A stretch of 28,611 nt of DNA from DATNBT01 sp964579765 (GTDB taxonomy: Bacteria > Acidobacteriota > Vicinamibacteria > Vicinamibacterales > CAVVIG01). Shown here in pieces: positions 15,240 through 22,423 of this stretch; positions within the stretch are counted from its first letter, which is position 1, and the number at the start of each line of letters is the position of its first letter. A program made the translations under genes and the position numbers. The DNA is taken from contig CAZOIK010000193.1 in the NCBI GenBank assembly GCA_964579765.1, forward strand, positions 1-28,611, given 5' to 3'. Under the pieces are notes generated by a model. The model was not told the DNA's origin, did not search any database, and worked only from the letters and a program-made list of their open reading frames with translations.

Positions 15240-16106
15240 CTACTCGTAGTACTGCGGCGCCTTCTTCAGCTTCGCGTTCGTCGCCGCGTCGTGCTCGATC
15301 CACATCGTGGCGTTGTTCTTCTTCACGAACGCGTCGATGTCGGCGCGCGAGGCGAACGTCTGCGCCTTGTCGAAGTCGAACCCGGGCACCCGATGCATCG
15401 TCCGCTCCTCGGGGAAGTGATAGAGATCACCGGCGAGCAGCAGCGGGCCGAACGTCTTCAGCTTCAGCAGCAGCACCTGGTGCCCGGGCGTGTGGCCCGG
15501 CGCCGACTTGATGATGACGGTGCCGTCGCCGAAGACGTCGTACTGATCGACGTCGAGGATCTTCGTCTTCGCGTTCTTCAGATCCGCGAAGGTCTTCTGC
15601 TGGATGATCGTCCCCGGCGGCGGCGTGCCGAACATCATGTCGCGCTCCTTCTGCCGCACGAGCCACGTTGACCCGGCGAACGCGTTCGCATTCGCGGTGT
15701 GGTCGGAGTGGTAGTGCGACATGGCGAGGTACGTGATGTCCTTCGGCGTGTAGCCGAGCGCCGCGAGTTGCGGCAGGAGCGGATGCGCGACCGTCGAGCG
15801 GCCGTCGGTCACCGGCCCCGGCCCGCCCTTGAACGCGCTGTCGGGAATGACGCCGACGTCCCACATCAGCGTCCCTTTCGGGTGGACGATCAGGTAGCAC
15901 GGCACGAAGAAGTCGCGCGCCGGCACCTCGCCGGGCGTGAAGCCGAAGAGATCGACGCCGAGTCCCTTGATGACGCCGCAGTCGAAGACGTAGAGCCGCA
16001 GCGACGACGGCGGCGGCGGCGCGGCGACTGCGGCCGCCGCGCCGAGGAGGAGCACCGCGAGCGCGAGACAGGCAGGCCTGAAGGTCTGTGCTTTTCTAGT
16101 CCACAT
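15240..16106 (-). CDS. Secreted MBL-fold metallo-hydrolase (AHL-lactonase-like)
   Basis: A 288-residue exported protein from the ATG at 16106. The metal motif SHYHSDH (130-136), the following SAPGHTPGHQ with a ligand His, and LLLAGDLYHFPEE with the bridging Asp place it in the N-acyl homoserine lactonase-like branch of metallo-beta-lactamase-fold hydrolases. The signal peptide is MWTRKAQTFRPACLALAVLL and onward to AVAA. Residues QTFRP within it are encoded by a REP-like palindrome (16088-16073). The start overlaps the stop of the upstream hydrolase by 11 bases; an ATG six codons earlier is also possible. The true substrate could be a lactone, an ester or another molecule. Confidence 0.85.
   Translation of the reverse strand: MWTRKAQTFRPACLALAVLLLGAAAAVAAPPPPSSLRLYVFDCGVIKGLGVDLFGFTPGEVPARDFFVPCYLIVHPKGTLMWDVGVIPDSAFKGGPGPVTDGRSTVAHPLLPQLAALGYTPKDITYLAMSHYHSDHTANANAFAGSTWLVRQKERDMMFGTPPPGTIIQQKTFADLKNAKTKILDVDQYDVFGDGTVIIKSAPGHTPGHQVLLLKLKTFGPLLLAGDLYHFPEERTMHRVPGFDFDKAQTFASRADIDAFVKKNNATMWIEHDAATNAKLKKAPQYYE
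16073..16088 (-). repeat. REP-like palindrome read into a signal peptide
   Basis: CAGACCTTCAGGCCTG on the minus strand, one G-T wobble from a perfect palindrome and identical in core to 12042-12063. It has no GTAG head. It lies 8 bases after the TAG of the upstream gene and inside the first codons of the MBL-fold gene, where it encodes QTFRP. Confidence 0.65.
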
Positions 16107-17283
16107 TCTTCTTGTCCGTGTCATACCCGAGCCTCAGCATCCCCGTCTTCGCGCCGTTGACGGTGCCCCTCTGGAACCACTCGAGCGAGGCCTCGAACAG
16201 CAGCTGGTGATTCTTCTCCCACATCGCGTTGTGGGACGAGCACGCGAGATCGACGAACACTCTCTCCGGCGCGCCGAGGTCTTCGTAGTACTCGCGCACG
16301 CGCGCCTGCGGCACCTGCTTGTCGTGCGCGCCGCTCACCATCAACGTCGGCGTCCGCATCTTCGAGACGACGTTCCGGTTGAAGCCCCAGCTCGGCACCG
16401 TCGGCGCGCGCCGGACGCCGTCGCCCCACGTGCTGCCGACGGGATCGGACGCCAGCATCTCGGACCAGACGCTCCGGCTGACGTCCTTGTCGTACTGACC
16501 CTCGCAGCCGACCTGCCGATCCCAGTTCGTGTCGAAGTCTTTTCGCGACTGGGTGTTGAACACCACCGTCTCGGCGCGCGGCGCGGGCTGGGTGTCCGGC
16601 CCGCTGCGCGCGTAGGCCGGCGCGAGCAGCACGAGCCGCTCGACGCGCTCGGGATGCTGCGCCGTGAAGCCGCCGGCGCGCGGCCCGCCCTGCGACCAGC
16701 CGGCGAGGTTCACCTTGTCCACGTGCCGCAGCGCGCGCACGTAATCGACGACGGCGCCGATGTCGTTCCAGTCCGACGCAATCGTCGTCGGGCTGCCCTG
16801 GAACGACGCCGCGCACGGCGCGGCAATCAGCATCGGCACGAACTGCGCCTGCTGCGCGCGCGAGAGATTGCACGGATCGTTCTCCACGGTCGGACGCGTC
16901 GATCGGCCGTAGCCTTCCATGTCCATCGAGAACACGTCGAAGCCGGCGTTCGCCAGATACGCCATCCAGCTGTAGTCGCCGTACGGCACGTCGAACGCCA
17001 CCTCGGCCGGCGTCCCCGCGCCGTGCACGAACAGCACGACGCCCGAGGATCCGCGCAGCACGTTGCGCTCGACGACGCGCTCGCGCACGTAGATCTGGGC
17101 GAACTGGCCGCTCATGGCCGGCGCGGTTGACTTGACGCGGACGTAGTGGTCGATCGACAGGAGCTGGCCGCTGTCCGCGGGCGCCGCCGCCGCGGGAGAC
17201 GACGAGGCCGACGACGCCGCGCCCGTGCTCGCACAGGCGGCCGCGGCCACGGCCAGGGAAGTTGCAAGGAGAAGCGTTTTCAT
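16096..17283 (-). CDS. Lipoprotein alpha/beta hydrolase
   Basis: A 395-residue exported lipoprotein. MKTLLLATSLAVAAAAC gives a lipobox with Cys17, followed by an Ala/Ser-rich linker. The alpha/beta-hydrolase core has VVLFVHGAG (82-90, oxyanion loop), FSMDMEGYGRS (118-128), the nucleophile motif LAGWSQGG (Ser197), an Asp in VSGAHDKQVPQ and a His in LACSSHNAMWE. It resembles family members of the Hydrolase_4 or esterase type; substrates are unknown. The ATG at 17283 lies 87 bases from the divergent esterase gene. The downstream MBL-fold gene overlaps its 3' end by 11 bases, so they are co-transcribed. A basic C-terminal tail (YDTDKKNVD) follows the fold. Confidence 0.88.
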   Translation of the reverse strand: MKTLLLATSLAVAAAACASTGAASSASSSPAAAAPADSGQLLSIDHYVRVKSTAPAMSGQFAQIYVRERVVERNVLRGSSGVVLFVHGAGTPAEVAFDVPYGDYSWMAYLANAGFDVFSMDMEGYGRSTRPTVENDPCNLSRAQQAQFVPMLIAAPCAASFQGSPTTIASDWNDIGAVVDYVRALRHVDKVNLAGWSQGGPRAGGFTAQHPERVERLVLLAPAYARSGPDTQPAPRAETVVFNTQSRKDFDTNWDRQVGCEGQYDKDVSRSVWSEMLASDPVGSTWGDGVRRAPTVPSWGFNRNVVSKMRTPTLMVSGAHDKQVPQARVREYYEDLGAPERVFVDLACSSHNAMWEKNHQLLFEASLEWFQRGTVNGAKTGMLRLGYDTDKKNVD

Positions 17284-17343
17284 GGCGCCCACCATACGCG
17301 GATCTGCCCCGCCTGTCGAGCCTGAGCGAGCGTTTTTCGGTAG

Positions 17344-17349
17344 TACAAT
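17344..17349 (+). promoter_or_regulatory. Possible -10 box of the esterase operon
   Basis: TACAAT stands 21 bases before the ATG at 17371, inside the short divergent gap. One base differs from TATAAT. No convincing -35 is visible at the right spacing, so this is a weak call. Confidence 0.3.
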
Positions 17350-17370
17350 GCGCCCGCGAAAGGGGCCGTC

Positions 17371-18438
17371 ATGCTCACCCTGCTTGCCTTGACCGCGACA
17401 CTCGCACAAGCGCCGGCCGCCCGTCCGGCCACACCGAAGCCGCCGTCCCGCGCGGACGCCGTTCAGCACGTCAAGGTCCACGGCAAATCGCTCGAAGGCA
17501 ACCTCGAAGGCGACTCGCCCGATCGCGACGTGACGATTTACCTGCCGCCCAGCTACGCGAAGGACACGTCCCGCCGCTATCCGGTCGTCTACATGCTGCA
17601 CGGCTACAGCGGCCGCGACGACACGTTCAACGGCCGGCTCGCCACACTTCCCGACAGCGAAGACCGGCTCGTCGCGAGCGGCGCGGCGAAGGAAATGATC
17701 GTCGTCATGCCGAACGCGTTCACGCTGCACAAGGGCAGCATGTACTCGAACTCGCCGACGACCGGCGACTGGGAGAGCTACATCGCCGACGACCTCGTCG
17801 CCTACATGGACAGCCACTACCGGACGATTCCCAACCGGATGTCGCGCGGCCTCGGCGGCCACTCGATGGGCGGCTACGGCGCGCTGCGCATCGGCATGAA
17901 GCGGCCGGACGTCTTCTCGGTCCTCTACCTCATGAGCTCGTGCTGCCTGAACGCGACGCTGAATCCGCGCGTCGAGCAGATGACGACCGCCGCCACCGTG
18001 ACGACGCGCGAGCAGGCGGAAGAAGAATCGAAGAAGCCCGGCTTCGGCATCTCGGTGACGCTGGCCGAAGCCGCCGCCTGGTCGCCCAATCCGAAGAACC
18101 CGCCGCTCTACTACGACCTCCCGGTGAAGGACGGCAAGCCGCAGCCGGAGGTCATCGCGAAGTGGGCCGCGAACGCGCCGCTCGCGATGGTCAGCCAGTA
18201 CGTCCCGAGCCTGAAGAAGTACAAGGCGATCGCGATGGAGATCGGGACCAAGGACTCGCTCTACCGCACCAACAAAGAGCTCGACGCGCTGCTCACCAAC
18301 CTCGGCGTCGCGCACGGCTACGAGGAGTACGACGGCGATCACACCAACCGCGTCTTCGAGCGCATCGAGCAGGACACGCTGCCCTTCTTCTCGAAGGAGC
18401 TGTCGTTCGAGAGCCGCTCGACGTCCACGAGGCATTGA
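17371..18438 (+). CDS. Secreted esterase (esterase D / enterochelin-esterase-like fold)
   Basis: A 355-residue protein starting MLTLLALTATLAQAPAARP, a short signal peptide. DVTIYLPPSYAKDTSRRYPVVYMLHGYSG (53-81), MPNAFTLHKGSMYSNSPTTGDWESYI and GLGGHSMGGYGALRIGMKRPDVF (160-182, nucleophile Ser165) match the PF00756 putative esterase family, which includes mycolyltransferase-like and feruloyl-esterase-like proteins. The catalytic His is probably in DGDHTNRV near the end. A good ribosome site (AAAGGGG) stands five bases before ATG. It is the first gene of a plus-strand run; the next gene starts 11 bases after its stop. The acyl substrate is not predictable. Confidence 0.9.
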   Translation: MLTLLALTATLAQAPAARPATPKPPSRADAVQHVKVHGKSLEGNLEGDSPDRDVTIYLPPSYAKDTSRRYPVVYMLHGYSGRDDTFNGRLATLPDSEDRLVASGAAKEMIVVMPNAFTLHKGSMYSNSPTTGDWESYIADDLVAYMDSHYRTIPNRMSRGLGGHSMGGYGALRIGMKRPDVFSVLYLMSSCCLNATLNPRVEQMTTAATVTTREQAEEESKKPGFGISVTLAEAAAWSPNPKNPPLYYDLPVKDGKPQPEVIAKWAANAPLAMVSQYVPSLKKYKAIAMEIGTKDSLYRTNKELDALLTNLGVAHGYEEYDGDHTNRVFERIEQDTLPFFSKELSFESRSTSTRH

Positions 18439-18449
18439 AAAGGATCTCC

Positions 18450-18842
18450 ATGCGTCTGTTCCGTGTCTTCACTCTGCTCGCGTGTCTCGCGCTCGCGTCC
18501 ACCGCGTTCGCGCAGTTCGGCCATCCGCTCAAGGGGAGCTGGAGCGGCAGCTGGGGCGCCGACAACGCCCGCCAGCATGTCGTCCTCAACCTGAACTGGG
18601 ACGGCAAGGCCATCACGGGCGTGATCAACCCCGGCCCCGACGCGGTGCCGCTGAAGGTCGCGACGCTCGATCCGTCCACGTGGACCGTGCACTTCGAAGG
18701 CGACGGCAAGAACGGCAGCGGCGCGACGGTGCACTACGTCATCGACGGCACGATCGAGAACCTCGGCGCTCAGCAGCGGTTCATCACGGGCACGTGGATG
18801 GAAGGGTCGAAGAAGGGGCCATTCAAGGTTACGAGGAACTGA
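18450..18842 (+). CDS. Small secreted protein of unknown function, 130 aa
   Basis: MRLFRVFTLLACLALASTAFAQ is a clear signal peptide of 22 residues. The mature part begins GHPLKGSWSGSWGADN and is built of short alternating strands with many Gly and Trp (VVLNLNWDGKAITGVINPG, WTVHFEGDG, VHYVIDGTIENLG, FITGTWMEG). It ends GPFKVTRN. The pattern suggests a small beta-barrel, lipocalin-like or similar, with no cysteine. AAAGGA five bases upstream of the ATG is a good ribosome site. It is 11 bases from the esterase stop and 10 bases from the SMP-30-like gene, so it belongs to that operon. No catalytic residues are evident. Confidence 0.82.
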   Translation: MRLFRVFTLLACLALASTAFAQFGHPLKGSWSGSWGADNARQHVVLNLNWDGKAITGVINPGPDAVPLKVATLDPSTWTVHFEGDGKNGSGATVHYVIDGTIENLGAQQRFITGTWMEGSKKGPFKVTRN

Positions 18843-18852
18843 GCAGGCATTC

Positions 18853-19899
18853 ATGAATCGCCGGACATTTCTTGCGACGACACTGGCGGGCGCGGCGGGC
18901 GTCGCGGCGCGCGCCGCGGGACAGGCGCCGGCGCAGATCTCGCCGATCCCGACGCCGCGCGACTGGAACCGTCAGGATCCGATTCAGTACCCGGACCCCG
19001 ACGTCGTCGCGCTGGATCCGCGCTTCCGCCGTTACATCGTCAACAACACGGCGATTCACCGTCTGCACTTCGGCACGCAGTGGGCCGAGGGCCCGGCGTG
19101 GAACGCCGTGGGCCGATATCTGGTGTGGAGCGACATCCCGAACAACGTCCAGATGCGCTGGACGGAAGAGGACGGGCGCGTCACCGTCTTCAGGAATCCG
19201 TCCGGCTTCAGCAACGGCAACACGTTCGACTTCGAAGGCCGCCAGATCTCGTGCGAGCACGGCGGCCGCCGCGTCGTCCGCTACGAGCACGACGGCACCG
19301 TCACGGTCGTCGCCGACAAGTTCCTCGGCAAGCGCCTCAATTCGCCGAACGACGTCGCCGTCCATCCCGACGGCGGCATCTGGTTCACGGATCCGCTCTA
19401 CGGCATCAGCGGGTTCTACGAGGGCTATCAGGCCGCGTCTGAGACGAAGCCGGCCGTATACCGCGTGGACGGCAAGACGCTGCAGATCGAGAAAGTCAGC
19501 GACGATCAGACCGGGCCGAACGGCGTCTGCTTCTCGCCGGACTACAAGAAGGCGTACATCGCCGATACGGGCACGGGACGCGACGTCCGCGTTTACGAGG
19601 TCGATGGCACGGCGCTGCGCAACGGCCGGCGGTTCGTGCAGCTCGACATCCCCGGCACGGGCGCGCCGTCGGCCGCCGACGGCATCCGCTGCGACGCCGA
19701 CGGCAACCTGTGGTGCGGCGCGCGGCCGGGCGTGCAGATCGTCGCCGCGGACGGCACGCGCATCGGCATGATCCGCCTGCCTGAAACCTGCGCGAACATC
19801 TGCTTCGGCGGTTCGCGGCGCAATCGCCTCTTCATGGCCGCCAGCGAGTCGCTGTACGCGGTGTACGTCGGAATCCGCGGCGCGCACGTCGCGGGATGA
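18853..19899 (+). CDS. SMP-30/gluconolactonase-like secreted beta-propeller
   Basis: A 348-residue protein with a Tat-like signal (MNRRTFLATTLAGAAGVAARA). The propeller carries the SMP-30 metal-site pattern: TQWAEGPAW (Glu79), LNSPNDVAVHPDGGIWFTD (162-180), GPNGVCFSPD (221-230) and SAADGIRCDADGNLWCG (273-289, Asp276). The family hydrolyses sugar or other lactones using a divalent metal. DWNRQDPIQYPDPDV before the propeller is common to the secreted Acidobacteriota members. It follows the small secreted protein by 10 bases. Its stop overlaps the next ATG (ATGA), giving coupling. The lactone substrate is unknown. Confidence 0.9.
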   Translation: MNRRTFLATTLAGAAGVAARAAGQAPAQISPIPTPRDWNRQDPIQYPDPDVVALDPRFRRYIVNNTAIHRLHFGTQWAEGPAWNAVGRYLVWSDIPNNVQMRWTEEDGRVTVFRNPSGFSNGNTFDFEGRQISCEHGGRRVVRYEHDGTVTVVADKFLGKRLNSPNDVAVHPDGGIWFTDPLYGISGFYEGYQAASETKPAVYRVDGKTLQIEKVSDDQTGPNGVCFSPDYKKAYIADTGTGRDVRVYEVDGTALRNGRRFVQLDIPGTGAPSAADGIRCDADGNLWCGARPGVQIVAADGTRIGMIRLPETCANICFGGSRRNRLFMAASESLYAVYVGIRGAHVAG

Positions 19900-20696
19900 G
19901 CGCCTCCCCATACGTAGGGCGGTCCTTTCAGGGCCGCCATGTCGGCGCGCCTCAAAGGCTCGCCCTGCTGGTGTTCGTTCTCGCCTCGACGACGCTGTCG
20001 GCGCAGTGGATCACGCATCGCGATCCGAAGGCGCCGCGGCTCACGGACGGCGCGGTCGATCTCAACGGGCCGGTTCCGCGCGCGGCTGACGGACATCCGG
20101 ATCTCTCCGGCGTCTGGGACCGCGTCAACCCGAACTTCCTGCCCAACCTCGCGTCGAGCGGGGTCGAGATTCCGATGCAGCCGTGGGCCGCGGCGCTCTA
20201 CAAACAGCGCCAGGACACGGCCGGCAAGGATCGGCCGTCCGGCCACTGCCTGCCCCACGGCATCCCCGACGCGATGATGGTGCCGGCGCCGTTCAAGATC
20301 GTCCAGCGGCCCGGGCTCACGCTCGTCCTGTTCGAGGAGTGGCTCGCGTATCGCCAGGTGTTCACCGACGGCCGCGGCTTTCCCGCCGAGTTCAACCCGC
20401 AGTGGCTCGGCACGTCGATCGGCCGCTGGGACGGCGACACGTTCGTCGTCGAGACGCGCGGCTTCAACGACAAGAGCTGGCTCGACGACGGCGGGCATCC
20501 GCACACGGAGGCGCTGCACACGATCGAGCGCTTCCGGCGGACCGACTTCGGACACATGACGCTCGCGGTCACGATCGACGACCCGAAGGCATACACGCGC
20601 CCGTGGACGGTGACGATGCCGTACGCGCTCATTCCCGACGGCGAGCTCATCGAGTTCGTCTGCGAGAACGAGAAGGACTACAGCCACGTGAAGTAG
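19896..20696 (+). CDS. Secreted protein of the PDLSGVW family (member 1), unknown function
   Basis: A 266-residue protein. The start overlaps the SMP-30-like stop (ATGA). Residues 5-15 are encoded by a REP-like palindrome (19914-19938), and the hydrophobic LALLVFVLASTTLSAQ follows as a signal peptide core. The mature part has the GHPDLSGVWDRV motif and shares GxWDGDTFVVETxGFN, TEALHTIERFRR, DDPKAYTRPW and IEFVCENEKDY with the genes at 22424 and 27877. There is one conserved Cys in the FVCEN motif and several conserved His. No known enzyme motif was recognised. It is probably the fourth gene of the operon beginning at 17371. Confidence 0.8.
   Translation: MSASPYVGRSFQGRHVGAPQRLALLVFVLASTTLSAQWITHRDPKAPRLTDGAVDLNGPVPRAADGHPDLSGVWDRVNPNFLPNLASSGVEIPMQPWAAALYKQRQDTAGKDRPSGHCLPHGIPDAMMVPAPFKIVQRPGLTLVLFEEWLAYRQVFTDGRGFPAEFNPQWLGTSIGRWDGDTFVVETRGFNDKSWLDDGGHPHTEALHTIERFRRTDFGHMTLAVTIDDPKAYTRPWTVTMPYALIPDGELIEFVCENEKDYSHVK
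19914..19938 (+). repeat. GTAG-headed palindrome, long-stem type, within a coding start
   Basis: GTAG followed by GGCGGTCCTTTCAGGGCCGCC, with one G-T wobble. It is the same type as 27829-27853. It is translated as part of the n-region of the secreted protein whose ATG is at 19896, unless that gene starts further downstream. Confidence 0.7.
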
Positions 20697-20698
20697 AG

Positions 20699-20762
20699 GC
20701 GCCTGCGAGCATCGGCGTCAGTTCGCGGCGGGGGTGGCCCCCCGCCGCCAGTGAAGAAAAGG
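20699..20762 (+). promoter_or_regulatory. Two-hairpin leader element, copy D (first hairpin eroded)
   Basis: Precedes the start at 20771. The shared CGTCAGTTCGCGG is followed by hairpin 2 (20725-20748: GCGGCGGGG, loop GTGGCC, CCCCGCCGC) and the tail CAGTGAAGAAAAGGAAG. The upstream part (GCCTGCGAGCATCGGCG) no longer forms the GGGA-loop hairpin seen in the other copies. The tail AAAAGGA provides a plausible ribosome site eight to nine bases from ATG. Confidence 0.7.
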
Positions 20763-20770
20763 AAGTACTC

Positions 20771-21880
20771 ATGCGCGCACGATTCTGTCTCGGAGTGGCG
20801 TTGGCGCTGGCGCTTGGCGCGGTCGGCGTGCGGGCGCAGGCGGCGCGCACGACGCTCGACATCTACGTCATCGACGTCGAAGGGGGGAACGCGACGCTGT
20901 TCGTCGCGCCGTCGGGACAGTCGGTGCTGATCGACACGGGCAACGGCGGCGCGGCCGCGGCACGCGATGCGGGACGCATTCTCGCCGCCGCCAGGGACGC
21001 CGGCCTCACGCAAATCGACCACCTGATCACGACGCACTGGCACGGCGATCACTTCGGCGGGATGGAGACGCTCGCCTCGCGCATGCCGATCAAGCACTTC
21101 ATCGACCACGGCGCGAGCGTGCAGCCGCAAGCGCAGGCCGACGAGTTCCTGAAGAACGTCTACCCGCGTCTCTACGCCGCCGCGACGCACACGGTGGCGA
21201 AGCCGGGCGACCGGATCGCGATCGCCGGACTCGACTGGCGCATCGTCGCGGCCGCCGGACAGCACATCGCGGCGCCGCTGCCGGGCGCCGGCAAGGCGAA
21301 TTTGTCTTGCGCCGACTACAAGGCGCAGGCGCCAGATCCGACGGAGAACGCGCAGTCGGTCGGCAGCATCGTGACGTTCGGGAAGTTCCGCGTCGCGCAC
21401 CTCGGCGATCTGACGTGGAACAAGGAACACGATCTGATGTGCCCGAACAACCCGATCGGCACAGTGGATCTGTTCATCGTCTCGCACCACGGCCAGGCGA
21501 TCTCGAACTCGCCGCAGCTCGTGCACGCGCTCCATCCGCGCGTGATGGTGATGAACAACGGCACGCGCAAGGGCGGGCAGCCCGACGCGATGCGCGTCCT
21601 GCACACGTCGCCGGGCCTCGAGGACCTCTGGCAGCTGCACTTCTCGCAGCTGAGCGGCCAGGAGTACACCGTCCCCGGCATGTTCATCGCGAACACCTAC
21701 GACGAGCCGCTGGCCGCGATGCCCGTCGCGCCGCTCGTGGCGCCCGCGCCGGGACCGGCCGCGGCTCCGCCGCCCGCGCACGACGGCGCGGCCTACTGGA
21801 TCAAGATTTCGGCGAGCGACGACGGGACGTTCACCGTGACGAACGCCCGGAACGGCTTCAGCAAGACGTACAGGAAGTAG
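20771..21880 (+). CDS. Secreted MBL-fold metallo-hydrolase (ComEC/Rec2-like type)
   Basis: A 369-residue exported protein; the signal peptide is about residues 1-22. LDIYVIDVEGGNATLFVAPSGQSVLIDTG is the usual N-terminus of secreted ComEC-type MBL proteins, and TTHWHGDHFGG (87-97) is the metal motif. VAHLGDLTW and LFIVSHHGQ give further ligands. A Pro/Ala-rich linker (about 318-335) is followed by a small C-terminal segment (AAYWIKISASDDGTFTVTNARN). This family cleaves phosphoester-like or other bonds in many roles; I cannot name one. It is the last gene of the plus run, after leader copy D. Its TAG lies in a GTAG palindrome. Confidence 0.87.
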   Translation: MRARFCLGVALALALGAVGVRAQAARTTLDIYVIDVEGGNATLFVAPSGQSVLIDTGNGGAAAARDAGRILAAARDAGLTQIDHLITTHWHGDHFGGMETLASRMPIKHFIDHGASVQPQAQADEFLKNVYPRLYAAATHTVAKPGDRIAIAGLDWRIVAAAGQHIAAPLPGAGKANLSCADYKAQAPDPTENAQSVGSIVTFGKFRVAHLGDLTWNKEHDLMCPNNPIGTVDLFIVSHHGQAISNSPQLVHALHPRVMVMNNGTRKGGQPDAMRVLHTSPGLEDLWQLHFSQLSGQEYTVPGMFIANTYDEPLAAMPVAPLVAPAPGPAAAPPPAHDGAAYWIKISASDDGTFTVTNARNGFSKTYRK

Positions 21881-21902
21881 TGCAGGCCTTCAGGCCTGCT
21901 AC
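21877..21902. repeat. Palindrome holding the stop codons of two convergent genes
   Basis: GTAGTGCAGGCC, TTCA, GGCCTGCTAC. The left GTAG contains the TAG of the MBL-fold gene (21878-21880). On the minus strand the right GTAG contains the TAG of the VOC gene (21901-21899). The 10-bp core arms (CAGGCC and GGCCTG with flanks) could fold as a bidirectional hairpin at the 3' end of both transcripts, but it has no T-run. Confidence 0.8.
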
Positions 21903-22372
21903 ACGATCTGCACGATCGCGCCGTCGGGGTCCTTCACGTAGAAGCCGTACTCGATGTTCTCGCTCGGCGTGACGCCGTGCGGCTTGAGCACCTCCGTCAC
22001 GGAAGCACGGTTGAAGCCCTGGACGCTGATGGCGAAGTGATCGATCGTGCCGGCCGGCGCCTGCTGCCGCAGCGAGACGAGCGTGCTGCCGATGCCGCTG
22101 CCGGTCCCCAGCCGCAGGATCTTGTTCGCCTTGTCCTCGCTGACCTTCTTCAATCCAAAAATCGTGCTGTAGAAGGCTTCCGATCGCGCCAGATCCGTGA
22201 CGAGCACGGACGTGTGGTTGATCCCCGTCGCCTGCAAGCCGGCGCTCTGCGCCTCGGCCGACGCGGACGCGCCGGCGGCCGCGACGAGCGCCGACAGCCC
22301 TTGAATCAGCTGCCGCCGGGTCAGGCCGCCGCGTTCGAACTGGTGCACGAGATCGGTAATGACGGCGCTCAT
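21899..22372 (-). CDS. Exported VOC-superfamily protein (glyoxalase-like)
   Basis: A 157-residue protein with a twin-arginine-like N-terminus (GLTRRQLIQGLSALVAAAGASASAEAQ) and one VOC beta-alpha-beta module pair. GINHTSVLVTDLARSEAFYSTIFGLKKV (50-77) gives the first metal-site His53, and IDHFAISVQGFN (110-121) gives His112. The last strand ends GAIVQIV, where the family's final Glu ligand is Gln. Metal binding may thus be altered or absent. The ATG at 22372 has GGGAG upstream; 15 additional codons further up are possible but would cross a REP-like palindrome. It ends in a shared palindrome with the convergent MBL-fold gene. Confidence 0.83.
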   Translation of the reverse strand: MSAVITDLVHQFERGGLTRRQLIQGLSALVAAAGASASAEAQSAGLQATGINHTSVLVTDLARSEAFYSTIFGLKKVSEDKANKILRLGTGSGIGSTLVSLRQQAPAGTIDHFAISVQGFNRASVTEVLKPHGVTPSENIEYGFYVKDPDGAIVQIV

Positions 22373-22383
22373 CGACACTCCCT

Positions 22384-22407
22384 CGGCCGGCTGAAGCCGG
22401 CCACTAC
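22384..22407 (-). repeat. GTAG-headed palindrome upstream of the VOC gene
   Basis: On the minus strand, GTAGTG then GCCGGCTTCAGCCGGC. It is a perfect stem with a TTCA loop, 12 bases upstream of the VOC start codon and 17 bases after the stop of the upstream gene. Stem bases differ from the CAGGCC type at both arms. Confidence 0.78.
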
Positions 22408-22423
22408 GACCACACACACCGCT

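Noticed and set aside
16125..18435. N-terminal extension of the lipoprotein hydrolase frame far upstream to 18435
   Set aside because: It would run antisense through the whole esterase gene. The lipoprotein signal at 17283 marks the true start.
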